Source: Dissulfuribacter thermophilus
GTDB taxonomy: Bacteria; Desulfobacterota; Dissulfuribacteria; Dissulfuribacterales; Dissulfuribacteraceae
Reading direction: 5' to 3'
Assembly (NCBI RefSeq): GCF_001687335.1
Contig: NZ_MAGO01000013.1
Coordinates: 1 to 59,479, forward strand
Length of the DNA: 59,479 nucleotides
The notes below the pieces were generated by a model. That model made no database searches. It saw only the letters and a list, made by a program, of their open reading frames with translations, and was not told the DNA's origin. Shown here piece by piece: positions 1 to 7,369 of this stretch. Every line of letters begins with the position of its first letter. Position 1 is the stretch's first letter. A program made the translations under genes and the position numbers.

Positions 1-1019
1 CCCAAAGATATTTCAATTACCGCGAACTCGAACTTGAGAACGTACGCCTGAGGGAAACCATAAAAGAACAGGCCCAGTTCGATAATTTTATTGGCAAAAG
101 TTCTGCCATGAAGGCGGTTTTTGATCTGATAAATACAGTGGCCCCAACAGATGTCCCAGTGCTTATTCGCGGTGAGAGTGGAACCGGTAAAGAGCTGGTA
201 GCCAATGCGCTTCACAACCTGAGTGAGAGGAAGGATAAGCCATTTATAAAGATAAATTGTGCAGCCATCCCTGAAAATCTTCTTGAATCAGAGCTATTTG
301 GTCATGAAAAGGGGGCCTTTACAGGAGCAGTGCAGGCCCGTAAAGGAAAATTTGAGGCTGCGGATGGTGGGACGATCTTCTTTGATGAAATTGGAGACAT
401 GCCACTTAGCCTGCAGGCAAAGCTTTTGAGGGTGTTAGAAGACCAGGAAATAACTAGGCTTGGAGGATATAAGAGCATAAAGGTAGACGTCAGGACGATA
501 TTCGCTACTGCCAAGGACCTGAAAGAGGCTATCAAAGAGGGGACTTTTAGGGAGGATTTGTTTTACAGGATAAATGTAGTGCCAATACACCTGCCTCCTC
601 TAAGAGAGAGGGGTGAAGACATAACCGCTCTGATCGAACATTTTTTAAAGATATTTTCTCAGAAATACGGTAAGCAGGGGCTAGACATTTCTCCTGATGC
701 ATATAAGAGCCTTCTGGCCTACGATTATCCTGGAAACGTGAGGGAACTCAAGAATGCCATAGAGAGGGCGGTATTATTATCCACTGGAAGTCATATTCAC
801 GTAACCCATCTTCCCTCTGTATTTAGAAAGATGGCCGAGGACCTTCCCTGCATATCTGAAGATCTTCCATTGGAAGAGGGGGTAAAATGTTATGAAAGGC
901 AGAGGATCCTCAAGGCCCTGGAGCAGACCAAAGGGAAAAAGATAGAGGCAGCTGCAAAGCTGGGAATAAGTCGTAAGGTCCTATGGAAAAAATTAAAAGA
1001 ACTCAATATTGATATTTAG
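1..1019 (+). CDS. Sigma-54-dependent transcriptional activator (NtrC family), 5' partial
   Basis: The reading frame is open to the window edge (first full codon at 3), so the N-terminal receiver or sensor part lies outside. What is visible is a full AAA+ sigma-54 interaction domain followed by a DNA-binding tail. Motifs: FIGKSSAM at the domain start, Walker A GESGTGKE, the sigma-54 contact loop GAFTGA, Walker [11 protein letters not shown], and an arginine-rich sensor region (PPLRERGED). The last 40 or so residues form a Fis-type helix-turn-helix ([19 protein letters not shown]). Such proteins use ATP to open promoters bound by RpoN polymerase. The preceding coiled region ([13 protein letters not shown]) is typical of a response-regulator linker. 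An internal ATG at 108 would remove part of the AAA+ domain, so it is not the start. Its target is not shown by the sequence. Confidence 0.93.
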   Translation, partial: QRYFNYRELELENVRLRETIKEQAQFDNFIGKSSAMKAVFDLINTVAPTDVPVLIRGESGTGKELVANALHNLSERKDKPFIKINCAAIPENLLESELFGHEKGAFTGAVQARKGKFEAADGGTIFFDEIGDMPLSLQAKLLRVLEDQEITRLGGYKSIKVDVRTIFATAKDLKEAIKEGTFREDLFYRINVVPIHLPPLRERGEDITALIEHFLKIFSQKYGKQGLDISPDAYKSLLAYDYPGNVRELKNAIERAVLLSTGSHIHVTHLPSVFRKMAEDLPCISEDLPLEEGVKCYERQRILKALEQTKGKKIEAAAKLGISRKVLWKKLKELNIDI

Positions 1020-1545
1020 TAACAGCGCTGGAAGAAGATATAAACCTAAAATTTCATGACGAAATAAAATCCTCTAGCCTTCCTCCTTAACCATCGCCAA
1101 GGGGTGTGGTTACGCTCCCCATCTTTGGGTGAGTTAGAAGGTGCTCTCTCGGCCCTGCATAGGATGAGAGAGGTATTTTCACGGTAAATTATGCGCTTTA
1201 AATGCCTGAGAAAAGGATTTTTAAGGCGCTGCTCAATACGAGCGTTTATATCTCAGACATTTGAAGTCACAACGGGCTCGCAAGTTTACCGAATGGGCTT
1301 GTATTGTCGGGTACTTGAGCTACCTAAGTAAGTCTCTATGTACCATCCGCCTTGCATCTTCGACAAAGCTTTCGACCTGCATACTTTGGGATAAAAAGTC
1401 CTTTTATGTTCAGCTAGATTTCGCTAATAGCGTATCTTTTTTTATTAACTTCTCCCTAGTACTACCCCACTTATATATTAAAATCTTTTGGTTAAAAAAG
1501 AAAAAATTTTTCTTGTAATTTTTAAAAAAAGAAATATAACTTCAT
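1020..1545. other. Intergenic region without convincing gene
   Basis: About 590 bases separate the activator from the DUF3365 gene. An 85-codon frame at 1261-1518 has no ribosome-binding site, poor codon texture, and lies partly over a degenerate copy of the palindromic repeat family (1185-1390), so I do not call it a gene. The last 150 bases are A+T-rich and probably hold the promoter of the downstream gene. Confidence 0.6.
1185..1390. repeat. Degenerate copy of the palindromic intergenic element
   Basis: The left edge reads TAAATTATGCGC and the right edge TGCATACTTTGGG, matching the ends of the better copies at 51258-51515 and 55192-55450. The right half keeps the family core: a TTGT-TCGGG stretch, a GAGCTACCTAAGTA hairpin-like segment, CCGCCTTGCATCTT, then CGACAAAGC. 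The match is imperfect throughout, so I read it as an old, decayed copy. Confidence 0.5.
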
Positions 1546-1563
1546 CATCTTAAAAATAAGATG
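1546..1563. promoter_or_regulatory. Dyad CATCTTA-N4-TAAGATG, candidate operator
   Basis: A perfect 7-bp inverted repeat around AAAA sits 50 bases upstream of the DUF3365 start. The string CTTAAAAATAAGA inside it recurs at 5028-5040 upstream of the TorF porin, and close variants occur at 3497-3509 and 6036-6046. It could be a binding site for the LysR regulator encoded nearby. This is inferred from position and recurrence only, and A+T-rich strings can recur by chance. Confidence 0.4.
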
Positions 1564-1612
1564 TTTCTAAGACTAATCTCTTTGGGCCTTAATTTACAAT
1601 AGGGAGGATGAA

Positions 1613-2374
1613 ATGTTTTTAAGACTCTTGTTCATTATGGCTTTGCTCTGTTCAAATTTTTCTTTGGCCTTTGCTGAACAAAACGTTCAAAATACCGAAG
1701 GTGGTCTTCCTGAGTACTGTTTTGTAAAGAAGGTTTCTAAAAATGAAGCTCCTCTATTGGCTGAACTTTTAGTCAAGGCCACACTTACAGGCCGAAGGAT
1801 TGTCTTTAAAAGTTTGGGTAAGATCAATAATCCAGAGCTTGGGGATAAAGGTTTTACCCCTGAATACTTCGAGAAGGAATTGCGAAAAAGTCTTTCTGCA
1901 TTTGAGGCAAAATTGACCCAGGCACAGAAGGAAATATGGGAAGATTATATCGATGCCTCCAAAGAGGCGATATCTATCAATCAAGATAGAATCAATCTGA
2001 AGGGAGTAAAGTTTAAGTATTTTTTACCAGCTACGTGGGCTAGGCAGACAGCGTCTATCTTTCAGGCAAAAACAGGGATAATCATCAAGCAGGTAGCCTT
2101 AAAATACAGGCATCCATGTAACCGTCCAGATCCTTTTGAAATAAAGGCCTTATCGAAAATGAAAAAAAATGGGCTTAGTGAGTTTTCTGCTTGGTCTTCT
2201 TTGGGTTCTCAACTAGTTTATCGTTACATGGTTGCCATCAAAACAAAGGCCTTTTGTATGAAATGTCATGGTGGGCCCAAGGCTACAACAGATATTTTAG
2301 GTTTTAAAAAAGAAGGATACCAAATAGGCGAATTGCGTGGGGCAGTTAGTGTGGTAATTCCAGTAACAGCTTAG
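1613..2374 (+). CDS. Secreted DUF3365 (Tll0287-like) haem-binding protein
   Basis: The 253-aa product has an N-terminal signal peptide (hydrophobic residues 4-20, cleavage likely near AFAEQ) and one c-type haem motif CMKCH at residues 215-219 followed by GGP. The downstream GYQIGELRGAVSVV segment is typical of the DUF3365/Tll0287-like domain, a PAS-like fold seen in periplasmic redox sensors and small cytochromes. It should act in the periplasm as an electron carrier or redox/ligand sensor. A strong GGGAGG ribosome-binding site seven bases before ATG sets the start. The gene stands alone, convergent with the LysR gene, beside rhodanese and porin genes, which suggests a role in sulfur redox chemistry (inference). 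No kinase or cyclase output domain is fused to it. Confidence 0.85.
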   Translation: MFLRLLFIMALLCSNFSLAFAEQNVQNTEGGLPEYCFVKKVSKNEAPLLAELLVKATLTGRRIVFKSLGKINNPELGDKGFTPEYFEKELRKSLSAFEAKLTQAQKEIWEDYIDASKEAISINQDRINLKGVKFKYFLPATWARQTASIFQAKTGIIIKQVALKYRHPCNRPDPFEIKALSKMKKNGLSEFSAWSSLGSQLVYRYMVAIKTKAFCMKCHGGPKATTDILGFKKEGYQIGELRGAVSVVIPVTA

Positions 2375-2392
2375 AATGTAGATAAAAACGGG

Positions 2393-2449
2393 GGCCGGAG
2401 TATTTCAATTTTGAGGTCACAAAACAAATAGCAATCTTTATCTCCGGCC
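2393..2449. terminator. Possible bidirectional terminator between convergent genes
   Basis: GGCCGGAG at 2393-2400 pairs with CTCCGGCC at 2442-2449 across a long loop of about 40 bases. Its position between the convergent DUF3365 and LysR genes fits a terminator, but there is no clear T-run and the loop is long, so this is weak. Confidence 0.3.
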
Positions 2450-2504
2450 TCTCAAGGGTGTACCTTTATTGAATTGAAAATCAAAAAATCTATGCAATTT
2501 TTAA

Positions 2505-3404
2505 TTAACTGCTTCCAGATTTCCACTGTTCACAAAAGCTTAAGAATTCGTTCAATAGGGCTGTTCTGTTTTTTTTGCGATGCAGGACTATAAGTAACTT
2601 GCGTTGTAGCTTTAGAAAGGGGACTGGCAGACGAACTAACCATCCTTCCTCGATCTCTCTCCCAACGCTCAATGAGGAAAGGCATCCGATTCCTAGTCCA
2701 GACTCCACAGCCTTTTTTATGGCCTCGGTGTGTCCTAGTCTCATGAGAACATTAAACTGTCTTATTTGTTTGGTGATTTCTGACTCAAATATCTCTTCAG
2801 TACCTGAACCCTGTTCGCGTACTATCCATTTGGCCTCTTCCAAATCCCGCTTGGTAAGCTCGCTTTTCTTGCACAGTGGGTCACGAGGACCTGCGATCAC
2901 CACTAGTTCGTCATCGAGCCATGGAATGGTTTCTATTTCTTTATGATGGGAATAGCCCTCTATGAAACCAATGTCATAGTCACCTGAAAGGATGCCCTTC
3001 TCAACCTGCTCTGTGTTGCCCACCTGAAGGGTAGGCACAATATTAGGATACTTATTAACAAAGGCTCCCAGTAAATATGGCAATAGGTAGTTGCCAATGG
3101 TAGTGCTTGCAGACACCTTTAGTTCTCCGGCTATGGAACCGCCTGTTTCTGTTAGCAATGTTTCGACGTTCTTGACCTGCCGAAGTATCTCAGTAGCATG
3201 GGGTAATAGGAGTCTTCCCCTGTCATTTAGGACTAATCGTCGACCAAGCCGGTCAAAAAGTGGCGTTCCAAACTGATGTTCCAGTTCTGATATTGCCATA
3301 CTAATTGCTGATTGGGTGAGAAAGAGTCTCTTACTGGCCTTAGTAACATGTTGAGTCTGTGCTACTGCCAAGAAGATTTCCAACTGTCTTAGGGTAATTG
3401 CCAT
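2505..3404 (-). CDS. LysR-family transcriptional regulator (YeiE/CbbR-like)
   Basis: This 299-aa protein has the standard LysR layout. A winged helix-turn-helix occupies residues 1-60 (AVAQTQHVTKASKRLFLTQS, then AISMAISELEHQFGTPLFDR). A linker helix follows, and then a two-lobed effector-binding domain from about residue 90 (GELKVSASTTIGNYLLPYLL, DIGFIEGY). The gene is divergent from the rhodanese gene with a 186-base shared upstream region containing a dyad at 3502-3521, the usual arrangement for a LysR protein controlling its neighbour and itself. In E. coli the related YeiE gene sits near the putative exporter gene yeiH. A YeiH homologue lies 4 kb away here, so control of sulfur-anion handling is a reasonable inference. 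The effector cannot be read from sequence. Confidence 0.92.
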   Translation of the reverse strand: MAITLRQLEIFLAVAQTQHVTKASKRLFLTQSAISMAISELEHQFGTPLFDRLGRRLVLNDRGRLLLPHATEILRQVKNVETLLTETGGSIAGELKVSASTTIGNYLLPYLLGAFVNKYPNIVPTLQVGNTEQVEKGILSGDYDIGFIEGYSHHKEIETIPWLDDELVVIAGPRDPLCKKSELTKRDLEEAKWIVREQGSGTEEIFESEITKQIRQFNVLMRLGHTEAIKKAVESGLGIGCLSSLSVGREIEEGWLVRLPVPFLKLQRKLLIVLHRKKNRTALLNEFLSFCEQWKSGSS

Positions 3405-3501
3405 AATTTAAACTCCATTATCAAATGAATTGAATGAAAAAATAGAAATTATAAATTGGACTTTTTGATCTGTGCAACATATTTTGTTTTTAGAGACTAA
3501 A

Positions 3502-3521
3502 AAAATAAGATTACTTATTTT
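3502..3521. promoter_or_regulatory. Dyad AAAATAAG-ATTA-CTTATTTT in lysR/rhodanese divergent region
   Basis: A perfect 8-bp inverted repeat around ATTA lies between the divergent LysR and rhodanese genes, about 70 bases before the rhodanese start. LysR proteins normally bind A+T-rich interrupted dyads in such regions. It overlaps the family motif CTAAAAAAATAAG at 3497-3509. Binding is not demonstrated. Confidence 0.45.
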
Positions 3522-3590
3522 AGTACCCCGGGGGAGACAAGACAACACTAAAGGCATGACATATAAATACAATGAATAGAGGTGAAGAAA

Positions 3591-4607
3591 ATGGCTACAA
3601 TTAATAAGATTCTGTTTGTTTGTCTCCTGTCAATTATTTTGACGTGTAGTCGATCTGTTGCACAGAATCTTAATGTTGACAGTAAAATATTGTCAACAGC
3701 TCAAGTGGAGAATGCCATTAAAAAAGGCATAGTTACTGTTATTGATGCTCGAAATATTTCAGAAGAAGATTACTTGGACGAGCATCTTCCTGGTGCAATA
3801 AGATTGAACAACCATATGCTCACTCGGGTGGAGGGAAATGTCCCTGGGATGCTTCTTCCAGATCGAGAACTGGAAAAGGTCATTGCTAACGCAGGCCTGT
3901 CAGAGGATTCAAATGTGGTGGTTTATTCAGCAGGAGAGACTCCTAAGGACTGGGTAGATGCCGCACGTGTTATAGCAATACTTAACTATTCAGGTATTAA
4001 GAATACATTTTATATGGACGGAGGATTGGCCAAGTGGGATGCTGAGGAACGGCCGCTTGAAGAAGGTGCTGTTAGAGTGAACAGGACTAATTTCAAGATT
4101 CATCGTTTGGAAGATCAGCCGATATTCTGTGATTTGATCAAAGTAAAAGAAATTCTTGATGGAAAGGAGAGCGCCTATTTTATAGATGCTCGCAATCTGG
4201 ATTACTTTAAAGGAAAAGATGCTGATCCCCGTCTTGTAAGGCATGGTCATATACCTGGTGCTATATTAATTCCTGTTTCGCTATTTGCTAAAAATGAAGG
4301 GGATTACTATACACTTAAACCTATGTCAGAGATTAAAGAGATTCTCAGGTCACATGGGCTCAGTCTTGATGATGGACGTCCGTGGATCAGTTACTGCAAT
4401 ACCGGACACCTGGCCTCTGGAATTTGGTTTGTTGCCAATTACTATCTTCGTAAGGGATCGGTGTGGATTTATGATGGCTCCATGGCTCAGTATGCTAGGA
4501 CTAAATTAGCCGTTCTAAAGGATAGTGCCTGGAGCGGTCATCAAAGATTGGCAAAGTGTAATATAGAGTTACACGATAAAAAGATAGGAGTATTGAGTAG
4601 ATATTAA
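3591..4607 (+). CDS. Secreted tandem-rhodanese sulfurtransferase
   Basis: Two rhodanese domains follow an N-terminal hydrophobic export signal. The first (IDARNISEEDYLDEHLPGAIRL) has VVYSAGE where the active loop should be, so it lacks the catalytic cysteine and is probably structural. The second has YCNTGH with Cys269 as the sulfur-carrying residue. Such enzymes move sulfane sulfur, for example from thiosulfate, to an acceptor. Export suggests work in the periplasm. I prefer ATG 3591: the GAGGTGA ribosome-binding site (3579-3585) overlaps the in-frame GTG at 3582, which would otherwise be the start. It is divergent from the LysR gene and near the YeiH-type exporter, consistent with a sulfur-compound pathway. 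The physiological donor and acceptor are unknown. The CNTGH loop could also fit a polysulfide- or thiosulfate-specific variant. Confidence 0.88.
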   Translation: MATINKILFVCLLSIILTCSRSVAQNLNVDSKILSTAQVENAIKKGIVTVIDARNISEEDYLDEHLPGAIRLNNHMLTRVEGNVPGMLLPDRELEKVIANAGLSEDSNVVVYSAGETPKDWVDAARVIAILNYSGIKNTFYMDGGLAKWDAEERPLEEGAVRVNRTNFKIHRLEDQPIFCDLIKVKEILDGKESAYFIDARNLDYFKGKDADPRLVRHGHIPGAILIPVSLFAKNEGDYYTLKPMSEIKEILRSHGLSLDDGRPWISYCNTGHLASGIWFVANYYLRKGSVWIYDGSMAQYARTKLAVLKDSAWSGHQRLAKCNIELHDKKIGVLSRY

Positions 4608-4758
4608 AGTGCCTGAGGCTAGTCGCTGTATTCGAGTGGAGTAGCATTGTACATAATGCTAAATTAAGCAGTTCATGTAAAGCTCTCCGAATTTTTAGAC
4701 ACAATTTTCGACAAATATTATTGATAGTATCAAAAGGTAGTTGTCTGTAACCCACTTC

Positions 4759-4818
4759 AAAGGGCTGTCAAGGGCAAGCCCTCAGGGTGCGTCCTTGGCG
4801 CATCCTTGACAGCCCTTT
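4759..4818 (+). terminator. Long perfect hairpin, probable terminator or structured RNA
   Basis: AAAGGGCTGTCAAGG (4759-4773) pairs perfectly with CCTTGACAGCCCTTT (4804-4818), a 15-bp stem. The 30-base loop itself contains GGTGCG/CGCATCC complementarity. A second structured stretch follows at 4828-4870 and repeats words such as GAGGGTGC before a TTTTT run. It sits 150 bases past the rhodanese gene, so termination is the plain reading. The nested design could also be a small RNA. Confidence 0.55.
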
Positions 4819-4869
4819 TACATATATATTGAACCTGAGGGTGCTGACGGCGAAGGGATGCCGACGTTT

Positions 4870-5184
4870 TTCACCCCCTGCAAAGGGACTGTAGATGAGT
4901 ATGAGGAAGAGAATTTAAGTAGATCCTATTCCAAAGGCAAAAAAAGATAGTAGTTGCCATTAGGCAGACTCCAAGGATTCGTTAAATAGAGGACCGAAAG
5001 ACTTTTACCTGATCCGGTAGTAAATGCCTTAAAAATAAGAAGTGGCGAAATAGGAGAAAGGGCTATCTAGATAAATGTGCCAAACAATAATTTAATAAAG
5101 AAAGGAGGTGATATAGGTGGAGAGATAGGGGAGAAGATTAAAAAAAGAATAAAGAAATTAAAAACATGTAAAGGAGGATAATTC
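4870..5184. promoter_or_regulatory. Leader region of the TorF porin gene
   Basis: This gap holds no convincing gene. It contains CTTAAAAATAAGA (5028-5040), identical to the motif before the DUF3365 gene. It also has a strong GGAGGTG ribosome-binding site (5104-5110) that leads only to the 3-codon frame GTG GAG AGA TAG (5117-5128). The true site GGAGG (5173-5177) precedes the porin ATG. I recognise no known riboswitch. Confidence 0.4.
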
Positions 5185-5973
5185 ATGAAAAACTGCAAAA
5201 GTATTAATATATTAGTCTTATGCATAATGATGTGTGCAACTGTCTTTACACCGAGATTTGTAAGGGCTGAAGAGGCAAAACCTAGTGTAGATGCCTCTCT
5301 TACCCTAACAAGCCAATATATATGGAGAGGCTATGAACGCTCAAAAGACAGTCTTGTGGTACAACCCTATTTTGGATTGAACTACAAGGGCTTTGGGGCA
5401 AGTATATGGCAAAATATAGACACTAATCCCTATGATACAACCCTTGAGAATCTGAATGAAACAGACTTTAAACTATCATATGATACTGAAATTAATGGTG
5501 TTTCTGTTGGTGCAGGGTGGATTTGGTATGCACTTCCCGGCACTGACGATAGCCATGAAGTGTACGTAACCGCTGGGTTAAATATGTTCTTAAACCCAAG
5601 ACTTACTATTTACAGGGAAGTTGCCCACGCACCCAGCACATATATTACACTTGGCATCTCCCATTCTTTTGCATTGCCATGGAGAAATGCCAGCCTGGAT
5701 ATGGGGTTGCAGGGAAGCTATCTCATCTCAAGTGACAATGGCGTTTATGCAGACCCCAATGATCCTAGGGATGAGTACAATAATTTCCATGATGGTCTTG
5801 CATCCATATCACTAAATATTCCTGTGGCAAAATATATATCGGTTTCCCCAGAACTTTACTGGTCTTTTCCTCTCAGTAGTGATGCTGCAGATGATATGCA
5901 AGCACACAATGCAGATCACGCAGGAAAGGACAATTTTGTTTATGGGGGCATAACAGTAAATCTCTCTTTTTAA
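5185..5973 (+). CDS. TorF-family putative outer-membrane porin
   Basis: A 262-aa beta-barrel-type protein with a cleavable signal peptide (cut likely after FVRA, about residue 28). The mature start, with SLTLTSQYIWRGYERS followed by PYFGLNYKGFGASIW, is diagnostic of the Gcw_chp/TorF family of small outer-membrane proteins. Alternating polar and hydrophobic strands continue to the end, and the terminal VNLSF closes with phenylalanine as expected for recognition by the barrel-insertion machinery. Length agrees with the family. It should form a channel of unknown substrate. Its place between rhodanese and YeiH genes suggests passage of small anions (inference). The start is fixed by AAAGGAGG eight bases upstream. 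A strong hairpin terminator follows at 5995. Confidence 0.85.
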   Translation: MKNCKSINILVLCIMMCATVFTPRFVRAEEAKPSVDASLTLTSQYIWRGYERSKDSLVVQPYFGLNYKGFGASIWQNIDTNPYDTTLENLNETDFKLSYDTEINGVSVGAGWIWYALPGTDDSHEVYVTAGLNMFLNPRLTIYREVAHAPSTYITLGISHSFALPWRNASLDMGLQGSYLISSDNGVYADPNDPRDEYNNFHDGLASISLNIPVAKYISVSPELYWSFPLSSDAADDMQAHNADHAGKDNFVYGGITVNLSF

Positions 5974-5994
5974 GCTAGGGATATTCAACTTAAT

Positions 5995-6030
5995 TCTTTG
6001 GGCGCCTGAGGCGCCCAAAGATACATTTTT
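5995..6030 (+). terminator. Rho-independent-type terminator after the porin gene
   Basis: TCTTTGGGCGCC (5995-6006) and GGCGCCCAAAGA (6010-6021) form a perfect 12-bp stem with a TGA loop, followed by TACATTTTT. It begins 22 bases after the porin stop codon. Confidence 0.8.
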
Positions 6031-6549
6031 GTAAACTAAAAATAAGTCAGCTTTTAAAAATTCCTCTCCAACTAACTCGAATCCTACCAATTTTAAATTT
6101 ATTTCCTTAAGAGTCTCACTATCATACCAGCAATGACTTTTAGATTGTTTGACAATGAGTCCCAAAGACCGGAGGGAGTCGTTATTTAAAAAGTGTCTTA
6201 TATTGTTCCTAGTATGTTCCTATTTCGGAACAAAAAAAGGTAAAAACGTTCCTATTTGGTAACATAAAAAAATCCACAGCTCCGATTTTTTTGAATAACA
6301 CTTTTTGTTTATTCTCTTATAAAGGGGAGGATGAACTCCTATTTTTTTTGTCGTTTCTGTAAATGCATAAAATCACAAGTAGTTATTTATGAAATTCGAG
6401 TTCTTTTTTGCTCAAAAGTCCTGTTCCCTAATTTGTAATTAGTCTTTCTCATTAGATTGAATCTTTGGGCACATGTTTTGCACTCGTCTTTATCAAAAAT
6501 ATTGATTATAAAATTCAAAAAAATTTTAAATTGAGCTGTGGAGGTGTTT
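6031..6549. other. A+T-rich intergenic region with operator-like boxes
   Basis: No convincing intact gene. It contains the motif CTAAAAATAAG at 6036-6046, the GTTCCTA boxes at 6205-6263, and a hairpin-poor A+T-rich stretch. On the minus strand, about 40 codons near 6045-6150 look weakly protein-like but have no start signal and read through the porin terminator, so they may be a gene remnant at most. Confidence 0.4.
6205..6263. promoter_or_regulatory. Three GTTCCTA boxes, operator-like array
   Basis: GTTCCTA occurs at 6205, 6216 and 6248. The second extends to the dyad GTTCC-TATTTC-GGAAC and the third to GTTCCTATTTGGTAAC. Start-to-start spacings of 11 and 32 bases are close to one and three helical turns, placing the boxes on one face of the DNA. 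This resembles a repressor or activator array for the downstream unit. The protein is unknown. Confidence 0.4.
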
Positions 6550-6657
6550 ATGATGAGTGGAAAATTAGGGCACAAATTGAGACAGATTTTGTAGTTAATC
6601 ATCTAAAATATTTAATGATAAAAGTAAGTTATAGGTTAAATCTTCTGTTCCTTAAAA

Positions 6658-7029
6658 ATGAAGACAAACCTAATGCTGTTTTTTAGTTATATGGTCAAAT
6701 TAATTACGTCCTTCTTTATATCTTTTAGGCAGCTGCTGGACGAGGTTAGGGTGGGAGGGTTGTTTGTTGATGGTGCGAGATTTCGTTTTTTAAAGGCCAT
6801 ATTAGAAGATGAGCAGCTACTTAGGACATATAACGACCCAATACTATTTTACAAAGATGTCTTAATTACAAATCCTCGGCGTCACAAGGGGAGGCACTAC
6901 CTTCAGCTGGTGGACTGGCCTCTGTTAGGGGGCGGTACTTATTCAGAGATAATGGCCAACATGGCTTTTTATTCGCTGGTTCTTACTCATCCCATTAGGA
7001 CTAGTTTTAAAAAAATGATTAGGAGGTGA
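6658..7029 (+). CDS. Hypothetical protein, probably an interrupted small gene
   Basis: The frame encodes 123 aa, but only the part from about 6727 onward (RQLLDEVRVGGLFVDGARF to the terminal KKMIRR) has the codon texture of the surrounding genes, and the ATG at 6658 has no ribosome-binding site. At 6550, in the same frame, a good GGAGGTG site precedes ATG for MMSGKLGHKLRQIL and then stops. The words AGACAG (6580-6585) and AGGCAG (6727-6732), both encoding Arg-Gln, flank 147 bases of A+T-rich, stop-laden sequence. Removing that block gives a seamless frame of about 110 codons. I recognise no family. Its TGA stop lies inside the ribosome-binding site of the next minigene. It may be a pseudogene, or the downstream part may be made independently. 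Confidence 0.4.
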   Translation: MKTNLMLFFSYMVKLITSFFISFRQLLDEVRVGGLFVDGARFRFLKAILEDEQLLRTYNDPILFYKDVLITNPRRHKGRHYLQLVDWPLLGGGTYSEIMANMAFYSLVLTHPIRTSFKKMIRR

Positions 7030-7130
7030 ACTATGGAAGAGATCTAAAAAGAAAAAAGGGTTTGGCGAAAACACCATCACAAGAGGTGAATAAAATAAAA
7101 AAAAGGAGGTAACTCATGGAATACCTGTAA
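7021..7130 (+). other. Tandem ribosome-binding sites with 4-codon minigenes
   Basis: AGGAGGTGAACT precedes ATG GAA GAG ATC TAA at 7033-7047, and AAGGAGGTAACTC precedes ATG GAA TAC CTG TAA at 7116-7130. The same module (AAGGAGGTGAACT, ATG GAA) then starts the real 50-codon gene at 7202. All three begin Met-Glu. They may be decayed duplicates of the gene start, or leader minigenes that tune translation of the exporter unit. Confidence 0.45.
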
Positions 7131-7201
7131 AAAAATGGAATTGATGATTTGGTAAAGATCTATCGTACCAATAGGTAGACGAAAAAATAAGGAGGTGAAC
7201 T

Positions 7202-7354
7202 ATGGAAAAGCTGAATAAGGAAATGACAGAAGGTATGGAAGAAACTCAACCTTGGGATCCTATTGAGGGAAAGTTGGTAAAATATTCTGTGATTTCGGGA
7301 GTAATCTCATTGGTTGTCTTAGGCATACTGATAAACACCTTTTTATTAAAATAG
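7202..7354 (+). CDS. Small single-span membrane protein upstream of YeiH exporter
   Basis: A 50-codon gene starting at ATG 7202 with a strong AAGGAGGTG ribosome-binding site. The product has a charged N-terminal half (MEKLNKEMTEGMEETQPWD) and one transmembrane segment at residues 28-47 (YSVISGVISLVVLGILINTF). It ends 15 bases before the YeiH gene, so the two are probably co-transcribed, and it could be a small partner or stabiliser of the exporter. I know no named family for it. Confidence comes from the ribosome-binding site, clear membrane helix, normal codon use and tight spacing. Confidence 0.7.
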   Translation: MEKLNKEMTEGMEETQPWDPIEGKLVKYSVISGVISLVVLGILINTFLLK

Positions 7355-7369
7355 AAGGGGAGTGATAGC

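Noticed and set aside
1261-1518. 85-codon plus-strand frame
   Set aside because: No ribosome-binding site, lies over a decayed repeat, and ends in a low-complexity Lys/Phe run.
4900-5100. Possible riboswitch before the TorF porin
   Set aside because: I could not match any known aptamer consensus (c-di-GMP, TPP, fluoride and others checked by eye).
5812-6165. 117-codon minus-strand frame after the porin gene
   Set aside because: TTG start without ribosome-binding site, reads through the porin terminator and into the porin gene; only a short middle part looks protein-like.
6201-6263. Resemblance of GTTCCTATT boxes to yeast FRT recombination sites
   Set aside because: Short coincidental match; no recombinase gene and wrong arrangement of arms.
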